Part shown: positions 12,401 through 24,838 of the stretch, one piece after another
Layout: every line of letters starts with the position of its first letter
Numbering within the stretch: the stretch's first letter is position 1
NCBI GenBank assembly: GCA_013398295.1
Contig: VZSF01007302.1
Coordinates: forward strand, 611,428-675,427
Direction of reading: 5' to 3'
Length of the DNA: 64,000 bases
Source of the DNA: Chionis minor
Lineage: Eukaryota; Chordata; Aves; Charadriiformes; Chionididae
Notes under the pieces: model-generated
What the model was told of the DNA's origin: nothing
Database searches by the model: none
The model's input: the letters and a program-made list of their open reading frames with translations, nothing else
Translations under genes and position numbers: made by a program

Positions 12401-15400
12401 ACTTCTTATGTCACAGCACAGTGGCATTTCTATTAGCGAAGCAGCTGCAGATCTGGATTAGGGTATGATCCTGTTTTCTTTGGTTAAACACCACCATCGA
12501 TCCAGACAAGTAAATGACTAGGAAGGGAAAGCTAATAATCAAGCAAATGATTATTGCAAAGTTTGGCTCAACTGCGTGTGTTTCATATCGGAATTACGCT
12601 AGGATTGAATATGGTGGAACAAAAAAATACCAGTTTATCTGAGAGAGGGAACCTCAAGGGAAATAAAAAAGCAACAGCTGGACTTTGTTGCTTGCATATG
12701 TAGGCAGTTTTGGCTGGTAATGTTTTTTCCACAAATTGTCTGAGATGCAACTATTAGCTAAAACTCAACAGGTCTTGTGAAACAGCTGCTCCCAAAATCA
12801 AGAGCTCACTGACCCTCTGGGAATACCACGTATGCCTTCCAGACTACAGTCCTTTAGTGCCATATAGATATAAGACCAACCATGGCTTGGGTGTCCATCA
12901 TTCTGTAATGATATAGAGGTCATCAAATTGTAATAATCATTTTGGCTTTCATGGGCAATGGATTTCAATGGCTGAAAAAAGCAGTTCCCCCTTGTCCAGC
13001 TGAGACAGGGATGTTAAGGAGGTATGGGTGGACATAGAAAGAAGAAAAGCAGGTGGTTGTCACTAGAATATCTCCTGCCACCTGGACAGCCTGAACATCC
13101 AATAAGATGTAAGATTTGGATAGACATTTCTGGTGCTTCATCCTAACCTAAAACATAATTGAATTCAAATACTTCAAGGTGTTAGCATGTTAGAGTTTAT
13201 TTTCATTTTCTCTTTTCATCTACTGGAGAGCCACATAGGAAGCGTGCTACAAGATTTCTCCAGTCTTCTCAGAGAGGTGGGGATAATAGTTCCAGGCAGA
13301 GCCATTGGGACAGCTTACGGTTGTAAATGAGGTGTTGTTTTCATCAGATGGCATTGTGCCCTAGCCTTCCTTGCAGCAAGCTGAAAAAAATGAAACTTCT
13401 TAGGCTTCATGGTGAAAGATTTGTTTTCCTGCCCTGGATTGCATTTGCAGTTCTCCTTTGAACTCTCTCCACTGTTTAGATGTCTTTTCTGAAATGTGTA
13501 CTCCAGAGTTGGATACATCATTTAACAAATGTTTTAAATGGTGTAATTTATAGAGGCAAGGTCACTTTCCGTCTTCTACTGAATGTTCTCCATGTACATC
13601 CAAAAGTAGCACTGGTCTTTTTTTTTTTGGCAATAGTTCACATTGAGACAGCTATCAATGTTTCATTTGTCACTTGCCAGACAAACTTCTCCCCTCCCAC
13701 ACATAGAACCTACAGCTTTGTCTCCCATACACTTTGCCCTCAGTTTGCCCTTATTAAAACAAATTTGATTCAACTGTAAAATCATTCCTGTCCTATTGAT
13801 TATTTACTTATCTACCTTTGTTGTGATACCAGAGAACTGAACTGACAAAGGTATTATATTCTCATGGGGTGGTTCCTAAGCATTAGATAGCATTGGACCA
13901 AGATTGTCTTTAGCTTTTTCTCTCCTAGGTGCTTTCCTGAACCCTGAGAACTTGAAAGAAGTCTGGAAAAGTGGATGATGTAAAGTCATTGATTGACAGC
14001 ATAAATCTCTTCCTCTTCTGCTGACCACATGATCTTGTTTATTCTTGATGCGGAGTCCTTCATTTTCTTACTAGGGGAACAGATAACTGTACTGCTGTTG
14101 GCTCACTGAACAATGTTCCGTGTAGTCTGATGTCTACTGAGTTTAAGCTAAACTATCTCTCAGTTCTCTCCTTTGTATTCATGTCTGTAACTTTTCCCGT
14201 GGTGGGTTCTTGCAGACGATTCTCTTCAAATATTTTACTTATTGCTTTGGGCTTTGAAGATACACTTTGGTTTTTCCAGCTCTCAAGTTCTTAATTTTCA
14301 TATGTTCCATAGTCTCCCTTTATTCTTGACTCTTTTGCGCTCATGTGCAATCTGCAGCAGTATTGGGAAAATCCAGAAAACTCCACATAATCCCTTCATA
14401 CTCTTTGCAAGCTGGCCAGCAGTTCATGGACACCTGGACTCTTCGGTTTCTTCAGAATTACCAACAGGAAGAGAAACACTCTGGCTCACGCAGAAGTTTC
14501 CAAATTCTTTTTAATGACTCTTTATGCCAAAAACTATAGTTGCAAAGCAGACTTAAAGAACAAGCAACTGGTGAATTTACTTCTCTGACTCACTGCACTG
14601 TTTCCACATGGTCTGGAGAGCAGGTGAGGAACGTCTGATTTTCAAGGCTCACACTCCTGTCCTTCCATGTGCTCAGCAATACTCCAAAACTCTCCACCAA
14701 TTCCAGTGTTAATGGGTTTCACTCATGGTAAGGACAGTAATCAGGGCACTTGAGAGGTGGGGGCTCAGGGTCTCACAAACTGAAACCCTTGGTCTGCTAA
14801 ACGTTCATTCGCATTGACTTTTCCAGGACAAATGCTCAGAGTGGCTCCCTCTAACCATAATGTCCGTGAAAGAAGGGGAGAATAATGCATAATGCAGAGT
14901 CCTAAATAACAAAGATCTTTTATACTTACAAGAACTTTTGCTTGCACAGTGGTGGGTACCGAATTGCCCAGAGAGCACATAGACTGCCAATTACCTAAAC
15001 TCTTGATATCTTTGGCAGGATTGCATAAATAATGCTTCTCCTAGAATAACATGTTCTTGAACTGTTTCTCCAGTGCATTTTCTGCACATATGTTTCCCAT
15101 CAGTAGCAGAGAGGGAAGTCTTACCCAAGAGCGCTTGAATACCCAGTTTACAGAAGCGAAATGGAGAAAACCGAAAGATTTCTAAAACTGTCTTTGATTC
15201 TGATTTGAAACCTTTCTGATCTGCCTCATGCTTCTTTACAATTATGTATGTGGTAAAGGACGTGATGCTTGTGCAAGACTTTTGATGCTTTAGGACCACT
15301 TCCCAAGCTCCGAGAGAGCTTCCGAGAAGCTCTGAGCTTCCCAAGATCTCCGAGAATTAGACAATTCTGTAGGTTAAGAGTGAAGCAATATATCAAACAC

Positions 15401-16961
15401 AAATATCATTGCAATATAATTACAAAATAAAACAAAGTACCCCTCTACATCAGGCGCCGTGAAGTAATCCCAGCTTAAGTGGACGTGGGAGTGGAAAAGT
15501 GCTGCTGCACTAGCAAGTTTATATCAGGAGCACACTACATGGAAACTTCGTATTGCCCAATGAATTTAGACAGCACAGTCAGCGGACTCTGGGGAGTCAG
15601 TCAGCAGACCAGTACATGGTGCAATTCTTCTGCCTAAACATAAGTATCTGTCACTATTTTATGCATTGCGGTCTCTTGCCAGGCCTCCAGCAGGTGTTCC
15701 AGAAATACGGGGTCTCCTTGTGTTGTCTCTCTGTCATATCTGCCAGCCTTATGTGGATATCTCAGCTACCCAATGGCAAAGAGTTTCCTAGCTTAAACAG
15801 GTAACTGTGGGAGTTTAAAACCAATGCCCAGGTGCACAAAAGTTGTGTGGGCCCCCTGTATTGACAATAGATAAAGATCGACATGGTCAGAAGGTAATGC
15901 CCCCCCTCCCAGTACAGTGTCCAAAAGAGGTCACACAAACCATTCCCTGGAAGCACCAGCTTCTCCCTAGAGAGGAACCTGCTCCTTCGTTTTCAGATGA
16001 TGAAAGGTGAGGTGAATCCCAAGCTTTACATCACACTCGGTGAACATTTGTCCAATAATGTTTCTCCTACCAGGAGAGGATGACATGTACCTCAGCGATA
16101 AGGAATCTCTTCAGCCTCACCTCACTCCCTTTGGAAACCTCTCCAACACACACGGAGGCTTGTGCTACCACTTTCCACCTTGACAAATATACAGGACTGA
16201 CAATCTCATTCCAGGGTTGGAAACATAATTAATGGTGTGTCAGAATGACTCACATCACCACTTACCTCATGTTTCCCCTTCTACATCTTAACTCTGCATA
16301 GTCTCATTTTCCAGATGCCACCCATGTGCAGGTGGCAGAAAGACCTGTCCACTCTGAATTCTCATCCTGCTCAGTGTGGCTTCTTCTCTTCACCTCCTTT
16401 TGACAAAACAGAGATAAGCAGCAAAGTTTCATAGGGAATACATACATTTCCATATTATTGGGAAAGACTCTCATGTCATTAGCCATCCCACCTTACTCCA
16501 GTTAATAAATTATTGGAAATTGCTTTTTCTGTAAATCCACAAAAGGGCAGGTGTCATTTGGGCTCTCACCATCTTGTATGTTTTGTCTCAGATCTCAACC
16601 CATGCAACCTTGCATTACTACTACAAATCCTGAATTTTCCTCCATCTTTCCTTAACTGGGAGTTATTGGTATGTCATCTTTCTCCTCTGATCCCTCGCCT
16701 GACTCCATTTCTATCATATGAAACAAACCATTTGTTTTCAATCTCAGAACCTTTCGTGGAGGATAATTATCTTATTTTCATTCAGTATTGACCAGCTGAT
16801 ACAAGCCTCTAAGCAGCCAGTGAAGAGAAAATTCTTTATCTATTTGTTTCATTTTCAAGGGATCTCCTCTTAGACTTCTTTCCAGGTTTTATTTTACACA
16901 CCCCAAAAAATGTGCATCTGTGTTCAAAACATTTTTGTTGTTCTTCACCCACCTCTTCACA
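9420..16961. other. Intergenic DNA, no gene or clear repeat recognised
   Basis: Unique-looking sequence. It holds a G-rich patch at 10336-10353 and a T-run near 13619-13628. Several 90-117 codon open frames around 11535-12436, on both strands, overlap one another and show no domain, so they read as chance openings. Confidence 0.55.
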
Positions 16962-17050
16962 GATTGTTTGAGGTTGGAAGGGACTGCTGGAGGTCATCTG
17001 AACCAACCTACCTACTCCAAGAGTAGCTTGTGCCAAGTTGTGTGGTGGCC
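16962..17050 (-). mobile_element. CR1 LINE, old diverged 3' end fragment
   Basis: The + strand reads 'aggttggaagggactgctgg' followed by 'aggtcatctgaaccaacc'. This is the reverse complement of the CR1 3' block, so the element is on minus with its 3' end at the left. The terminal octamer repeat is eroded and the body fades out after about 90 bases, consistent with an old insertion. Borders are approximate. Confidence 0.75.
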
Positions 17051-17660
17051 AACCAGTGTAGTGATGTAAGAGAGAAGCCATCTTGTCATTTTCACAGCTA
17101 TGCATGAGGGGTGGTTCAAATCACTGTGGTAGTAACATCAACAACATGCGTCTCAGTATTTTATTTGGCTACACATTTCAAAGGATCAGTAATTGCCAGA
17201 AGCCCAAAGGAATATGATCTCTCACAATCTCACTTCATGTGATATACCCCTCAGATACTACACAAGCTGGGATTTGTGGGAAAGATCTACAGTGTAATAC
17301 TGTAATTGAAATATGTTTCCACGGATTGTCTTTTTTTCCTCTAGGAATACATTGTTCTGTTATTGGCAGCCCTATACTCTCTCTTTCAAGACCAGCTAAT
17401 AAATCATGAGATGCTCACATCTTAAACCAAACATCCCAAAAAGTCTGCCAAAAGAAACAAACCCACATGTTGAAAAAAGTATTACCTATGTCAAAATCTG
17501 TGCAGTTGTTAGGAACTCCATGACTTTATCTTTATTTTTTTGATTAATGGTTGTTTCTGGTGGTTTTCAGCTCAAAAAATTAGAAATATCAGTGTTCATG
17601 TCTACAGGTAAACTAGGTACCTACAACCCCCTTATACTGAGTAAAGATCTGGAATTTAAA
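17051..17660. other. Short intergenic spacer between CR1 copies
   Basis: Nothing recognisable; AT-rich sequence separating two CR1 fragments of the same orientation. Confidence 0.5.
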
Positions 17661-17877
17661 ATCATAGAACAGTTTAGATTAGAAAAGACCCTTAAGGTCA
17701 TTGAGTCCAACCATTAACCTAACACTACCAAGTCCACCACTAAACCATGTCCCTCAGCCCCACATCTACATGTCTTTTAAATACCTCCAGGGATGGTCAC
17801 TCCACCACTGCCCTGGGCAGCCTATTCCAATGCTTGACAACCCTTTCGGTGAAGAATTTTTTCCTAATATCCAGTCA
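17661..17877 (-). mobile_element. CR1 LINE, 3' end fragment
   Basis: It begins 'atcatagaacagtttagatt', continues with a 'cttaaggtcattgagtccaacc' block and ends in sequence whose minus-strand translation corresponds to the conserved tail of CR1 ORF2 (an LDI/NFF-type segment, then [12 protein letters not shown] and SLE-F-like). The 'accattaacctaacactacc' region resembles the subfamily also seen at 28901-29332. It is 5'-truncated and non-coding. Confidence 0.9.
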
Positions 17878-20800
17878 CTTTTATATAGGCATCAAGGTGA
17901 AATATTTCTGTGTCAAGGGCATTTGAGATTCTTTCATCCACCCCATAACCAGTACATAGATTTGTAGATCCTCTGAAATGGCCATTTCCATGTAGATTCA
18001 TCTCCAATGGCATTAGATCCTTTAGTCAATAGATCCTTTAGGTCTTTAGGTAATGGAATCAACTAGTAAAACCAATGGAGTGTAGGCACTTTTGAAACTT
18101 CTGTTGTAGAAAATGAATGCATTTGACCAGTCAAATTATTCTCTACGCTCCACTGATTATATTGACAGGACAGTCACAGATCACAATGGAAGACTGGACA
18201 CAGTTCCATGTACACATCTAGATGTAAATATCTATGTGTCTTAATCTCTGAGGTGAACGCCAGCACACATTCCTAGACAACCTGATTCATGGTATGCTGT
18301 CTGCATCCCAGTATATTTCCTGAGAAGGCACAGTTTCAAACAACAGCTGGAAAAAACACATGTATAAAATAACCCCTCAAATATTTCTCATGTTTTCTGC
18401 ATGATTTTTTTTTTTTTTTTTATTTGGAAGAAAAAGTTTTGGAGACCTTCCAAAGAAAGTGTGATCAGTATATATTAGGTTTTGTTTAACAGCCAGATGT
18501 TATGGATGATTCCAATTATAGACAAAATTGTAAGAGTCATATTGAAAGGGTCAGTTTATTTCTTGTTCCAAGAAAGTTCTCAGAAATAATACCTGGATGA
18601 AAACTTTAAGAAAGTAAATACATTAACTTCAGACTACTATGAGTCTCTTTTAATTGTAATGTTTGTATCAATTGTATACTTGGTTACTGCAGTGTTTTTA
18701 TACTCCCCTGTCGAACCTGAATTTAGATCTCTTAAATGTTATTTACTACCCTTGGAAAACTGTGGCAGGACTTGACAGATCTCACTATTATAAAGCTGTT
18801 CATTGGGCTAAATTTAAATTACTTTTTATTTCATTTTGTTCCATCTTCCTGGTAATATTCCACTGCATTAACAGTGCAGAATCCCTCTTCCCTTTCTGCT
18901 GCACTTATCCCTCTCATTACTTTAAGATTGTTATCAGGCCCCCCAACCATTGTTGGATTAGGTTAGTTATAAAACTTCTTATTTTTTTGTAAATCTTAGC
19001 CCTTTCATAGCCATTGCAGTTTCTCCGAATTCATCCCAGCCTGTCTCCATATAGATGTTTTACGTTTAGAATACTGTCTTTCACAACAGTTTTTGTAGTC
19101 ATGATATGTCATACGTAAGTATTAAGAAAAAAACCTTTTTGTGGATCGTCTGTTTGTATTTTAGGATTATGGTGTTGCTATTTCCTGTACACTTAGCATC
19201 TTTCATTGCTTGACAAACATGATAAGTCTAAGTGTCTTAAGTTCTGTTTGCATCAGTTTTAAATCAAGTGTTCTCTTCCTTAAGGAGCTGTATCTATTCT
19301 GAAGAGAAATGAGAGGTTCTGCATAACGTTTTCCATCATGGATTTACAGTGCCATTTGGCAAAGTAATATGCCAGTTATTCGTAAGAACAAAAACACAGT
19401 GAACTCAAAATATCCAGTCTCTTTTTTTTTTTTCTTACCACAGGTTAAAATTAGAATAAAATAATCGGCTAGATATAAACTTGGTGAACTTACAGTTTCC
19501 AGCTGCATTTTTCCTTTACCACCTGAAAATGTGAAGCTAACTGCCCTGGGTCCTGTTTTGAACGTGTTTACCCGTATATAAATAAGCAATAACTCTGTCG
19601 AAACCGAGAACATACAGAATGTAAGAATAGTAAGTTTAGGACCCCTAAGTGATTCTAATTGCCAGCATAGATTTTTCCAGTACAATAAATGGAAATGATC
19701 CAAGAGAATAAAACAATGAAGCTATCTATGGTGGTGTGCTATAAAAGAATAACAGAGAAAAAGCATTGTTGTTGGAGAAAGCAGCTGGAGTTGTAAGGCT
19801 ACCCCTCTTGCAATGTATTTGTGATGCTGTAATCAATTCTCTAAAAAACCAGAGCATTAATGAATGGGCTATTATACGGCAACTTACTCCAAGGCCTGGT
19901 TCTTTTCCAAGGAATTGTCAGCTTCCCCCTGCCTGCGGTGTGAACATGTTGGCCCTGGGCCTTTGATTCAAGCCTAAAAGTACTCTTCAAAGATGCTCCT
20001 TCCCAGTGCAGCTCTCCCATAGACTACACATTGCAGATTCATGGTTAGTTGTTCTGCTGCTGACCGCAGCGGGCCATGGTCTACAGCAAAGCCTGTGTTC
20101 AGAGAGATTAAACACCATATAAGCTTTCTTTAGGGCAACACCACAGCATGCAAATAACACATTAAGGCCTCCCTTGCTATGTGGCAAGCCCACCCTCTGC
20201 TTCAAGTCTCCTAACGTAGCAGAAGTCCTCTTGTGTAGGGCTACAAGAAAATGGGCTTTGGAAGCCAACCTTTGATTTTCAGGGGTCACACCGTTTTTAA
20301 AAATTATTCCTATAACAAGTGACACAGGTTTGAATACAGTCTTTGATTTTGCTGCCCATAAAAAGTTAAATTACAGAAAGTAGTCTCAATAGCAATTTCA
20401 ATGATGACAATACATGGAAAGAGAATATGAGAAGAGAGGCAAAAAAGAGTCCCAGAAAATGAGAAACAGAAATTAATCAGTGATACATAGCCTTGTTGAG
20501 GATACAGAGTAAAAGCAGATTTCTTGCATTGTTCTGAAGGTTTCAAAGAAGAAAAAAATAGCATATTTTAGGCTGGGGTTTAACTGGTATTTGGAAGACT
20601 TCCAGTGGTGACTGACTGATTGAGCCTTGTGCTTTAAAATAAAATACAAATGGCTTGACAAACCACTATGAATTTGTGTAGCCAAGGAAAAGAAAGATGG
20701 GGGAGCAGGGAGGCAGAGGCACATTCCTAACTCTCATCTGGATGGGATGTGAGTGCACCAGTCCTTGTCTTGTGTCAAGGATTTCTTGTAAAATCAAGTC

Positions 20801-21618
20801 TAGGGATGTAAAGGACACAGGGAGAACAGAGCTCTCAGAGCATTTCCTGGGTGATCCAATAGCCAAGGCCTCAGTGTGTGCTGCTCTACGCTCCTATTTT
20901 TTCTGTAAAAGCATTCAAAAATTCTGTTTACATTTTGAGCATGCTAAGTAACAAATGCCCAAGATAGACATGTTAAAATGAATAAGAAATCAAACACCAA
21001 TTTATAAATACCTTTATCGAGTATAGAGAATCAAGTCCTGAAAATTCTTCTTAAAAAGAAAATCATTGAAAGTAATAAAAATAAAAGGGGGGGCCATGAA
21101 ATTAGATGTTGTAGATATCGGTATTGGTTGAGTTATCTGTGCCAAGGGACAGATGGCATGCACTGGTGCATGTTAATAATCATACAGATCAGCTTTTAAT
21201 ACACTAATTGTCAACACAAAAAGAAAAACATGATACATGAACTATTGTTATTTTCTATTATTTTCATTCAGTGCTGCTGGGAAATGTATTACTGGGGTTG
21301 TACATCATTAGTCATGAGTGTTCAACTGAGCATGACCCCACATGATGACAGAATGTATATTTTTAACTTTCTGCTCCATATTTTTCTTCAGTCTCCTCCA
21401 TATTCAAAAGCAATTTTGAGACTATAGGCCACACTAAAATCAAGGGCTTATACAGGAGTCTACAGCACTTGAATAGCATGTGCTTTTGAAGTGAATAATA
21501 TGTGAATCACAATCAAACAGGCTAAGCTTCTCTCTAAATTCAATGGGGAAATCAAGACCAAGATATCATTAGAAATTTAGCTAGATGCCTTCCACCAACA
21601 CAGGTGAGAATCATCAAA
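17878..21618. other. Intergenic DNA with homopolymer runs
   Basis: No gene recognised. It contains a T17 run at 18405-18421 and a T12 run at about 19423-19434. The 109-119 codon open frames at 18663-18992 (+), 19344-19703 (-) and 19987-20325 (-) have low-complexity, hydrophobic translations without a known domain and probably arise by chance. Confidence 0.55.
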
Positions 21619-22465
21619 TCATAGAATGGTTTAGGTTGGAAGGGACCTTAAAGATCATCTAGTTCCAACCCTCCTGCCGTGGGCAAGGTCTCCCACTAGA
21701 CCTGGTTGCTCAAAGCCCCATCCAACCTGGAACACCTCCAGGGATGGGGCATCCACAGCTTCCCTGGGCAACCTGTTCCAGTGTCTCACCACCCTCATAG
21801 CGAAAAATTTCTTGCTAATATCTGTTCTAAATCTCCACTCTTCCAGATTGAAGCCATTATCCCTCATCCTATCGCTGCATGCCCTTTTAAAACATCCCTC
21901 TCCAGCTTTCTTGTAGGCCCCTTTCAGGTACCGGAAGGCTGCTCTAAGGTCTCCCTTAGAGAAGAGAGCCTCTGGCCTTCTCTTCTCCAGCCTGAACAAC
22001 CCAAACTCTCTCAGCCTGTCCTCACAGCAGAGGTGCTCCAGACCTCTTATCATCTTTGTGACCTGCTCTAGACCCACTCCAACAGGTCCATGTCCTTCTT
22101 CTGTTGGGGGCTCCAGAGCTAGACACAGTATTCCAGGTGGGGTCTCATGAGAGCAGAGCAGAGTGGCAGAAACACCTCCCTCGACTGGCTGGCTATGCTT
22201 CTTTTGATGCAGCCCAGGATGCAGTTGGTTTTCTGGGCTGCCAGCACACATTACTGGCTCATGTTGAGCTTCTCATCCACCAACACCCCCAAGCCCCTCT
22301 CCTCAGAGCTGCTCTCGATCCATTCTCTGCCCAGCCTTTATTTGTGCTTGGGACAGCCCCGACTTACATACAGGACCTTGCACTTGGCTTTGTCAAACTT
22401 CATAAGGTTGGCATGGGCCCACCTCTCAAGCCTGTCCAAATCCCCCTGGATGGCATCCCAGAATG
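21619..22465 (-). mobile_element. CR1 LINE, about 850-base 3' fragment with ORF2 C-terminal region
   Basis: The 3' terminus 'atcatagaatggtttaggtt' lies at the left, and the body runs to 'ccccctggatggcatccc'. The minus-strand translation contains the C-terminal CR1 ORF2 block: TKMIRGLEHL, DRLREFGLF, FRYLKGAYKKAGEG, RMRDNGFNL, and [20 protein letters not shown]. The upstream half, toward the thumb of the reverse transcriptase, is in other frames, so the copy is broken. The merged 198-codon open frame at 21655-22251 is an accident of frameshifts, not a gene. It is the longest open frame in the window. Confidence 0.95.
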
Positions 22466-24838
22466 CCCAATGCCACCCAGAAACCAGTGAACTACAGCAG
22501 CCCATTTTCAAAACTATGGATAGGTCCTGCTACAATGATGTTCTCAGCCTCAGTCTTTCAGTCAAGAAGTCTGGTGGGTTGAAATCCTTCTCTGGTGTTT
22601 CTGAAGAGTTGTTAGCCTACCTCTCCTAGCAGAAAGTCTGAAGAGTCAGCCACATCATGCTAGAGACAATGGTATCAACTTAATGATATAAATGCTTGTC
22701 TTTTTGTGACATACCCTGGGCCCTGGACTCATTCAGTTTGCTAGTACAAACACATGCAATTTTAGTCACCTGGATCTATGAAGTACTGTTACAGGTGTCA
22801 TCTGCAGCTGGAAGTCCTCTGTGGACTTTCTGCAGGACTGCTATTAGTTCACCTAGGCAGGCATTATGATGACATGAAATATTCCCCATTCTAGCTTTCG
22901 TGCTACAGTGAGAAGGGCAAGCTGGCATCAGCACCAAAATGATGAATGAACATTGTCAGGGCAGACATTTGATTTGGAGGATTCTTGTTACTGCTGCAGT
23001 TGAGGGTAGATTATATAGTTCCTGCCCCAAAGGCTTGCTCCTAGCAGCTCCAGGGAAGAAGCTATGCTACAGTGCATTGTAACAATCTCCCATCTTTCCT
23101 AGGAAGCTGTTGTGTTTTTCCATTTCCGTTAGCTGGCTTGGCCACAGGGCTTCTGCATTTTTTCATTTACTTTTATGTAACAAAAATATCAGGTAGTAAG
23201 ATCAAGTGGCTTGGTGCCTGGCTGATTCATCACTTAGGTTTATTAACTAAGATAGTCAGTGTGGAGCATTAGAGGGAGATGGGGAGAGATGGGGTGGGAT
23301 GGGCATGAGATATTATTTCCAGATTCTTTATCTTTCTATTGTGTTCAGTGTTCAAAAGCAACAAACACCAGAGTCTCTCCACATTGTAAAATGCAGACAA
23401 AATTTCTCTACTTTTGACTTTTCTCAAATGCTGGATTAATATAGCAGTAGTAGTTATGTTATTAATATACTAGTAGTAGCTTACTGGTAAACATTAGAAA
23501 TATAATCACTATTAGAAATAGCAAACACTAGAAAAATTCTTATGATGACAGCAAAGGGTTTGTGCATTACAGGAGATAGGGATAAAACAGGATCTTAGAG
23601 TCTCTTCTGGCTTTGAAAGCCAATGAAGTCTAAAGCATCTTGAAATCCCTCAGACCCACCAAACAAAGACCCTAAGAGGAACAGCTGCATTAAATTGGAC
23701 TTAAAAGCCACCATTCTTGGCACTGGCCAGAAGTTTCTAGTACAGAGATGAGGCATGTGATTTTCCAATGGGATAAATTATTACCTGCTTCCAGTTTTGA
23801 CTCCAGTATTTCAAATTCATGAGCTGATTGAAGAAAGGGCTCTGATATTGTTGAATGCAATAACTGGGCCATGAAGGAATAGTCTTAGGTATGCATCCCC
23901 ATAAATTAGACTGAGGTAACTACATAATTTTATCAAACATAAAACAGCCTCTTCATTTGCCGAGAACTACAGCCTGATTTCAAAAGCTGTCCTCTGCTGA
24001 AATCTTCCATATCCTGTCCCTAATCTCCTAAACCATTGCGACCCTGGAGCATAAATATTAGAGACAAACAGGGAGATACATTTTCATTCCATGTGTTTCC
24101 TCTGCTTGGATGTGAACGGCATTCACAACGTCTTAGCTAGCCCATGTGCAAAGAGGCATGTGGTTTTATCAGCATCTGTTTCTTGGAAGTGAAGTGAGCT
24201 GAGTGACCTGTTCCATCATCAATTCAATTCACCACTATTAAAAAGAATCCATAGTATATTCTTGCTTCAGTAAATACATAAAGCTCCATGTTACAAGGAG
24301 TTAGCTCTTTGTCTTCTTTCTCTGTTTCTCCCATTACAATGCTGTTCCCAAAATTTGGTGGAAGCATGGCTAGGAATATTTAATTTCAAAATACACAGGT
24401 ATTATTTTTCAGATAATTCCCGCTACTCCTGTTCCATGCTTTACCTTAAACAATTCTTCTCTTTCTCTCCTTCATCTTCCTTCAAAGTAATTACAAAGAA
24501 CAGCCAAAACCTTTCTCAGTCATTCCTTTTAGCCAAGCTTTTTTACTCTGTTTTGAAGCCAAGCTGACCAATTTAAAAAACACATAGAAACACTCCAGAG
24601 AAGTCTTCTAAAGTTACAAGATTTTAAAAGTTTATAAATGTGAGCTTTAACTCAAATTAAATTGTATTTCTACTAAAGTTTATCCTGTCTGCTCATATAT
24701 CCATGTAAACTGTCTATAATTTCTAGAAGTCCTATGGTTATCAAGTATTCTAAAATTAAGCAGCCAGCCTGGTTTCTCAGGCTAATCTAGAATGCTTCCA
24801 TATCGAGCATTCTTTGGTATCATGTGAAAAGCCTGACA
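22466..24838. other. Intergenic DNA, no gene recognised
   Basis: AT-rich sequence. It contains a five-run G-quadruplex motif at 23274-23303 and a TA/GTA-rich patch around 23440-23530. Nothing else is recognisable. Confidence 0.55.
23274..23303 (+). other. Predicted G-quadruplex motif
   Basis: Five G-runs of 3-4 bases are separated by spacers of 4, 6, 1 and 2 bases (GGG-AGAT-GGGG-AGAGAT-GGGG-T-GGG-AT-GGG). This satisfies the standard G3+N1-7 rule with a spare run. It is not next to any recognised gene. Confidence 0.7.

Noticed and set aside
12086..12436. 116-codon + open frame, overlapping minus-strand frames at 11763-12216
   Set aside because: No domain or signature, overlaps other frames on both strands, and no convincing splice or promoter context. 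Best explained by chance.
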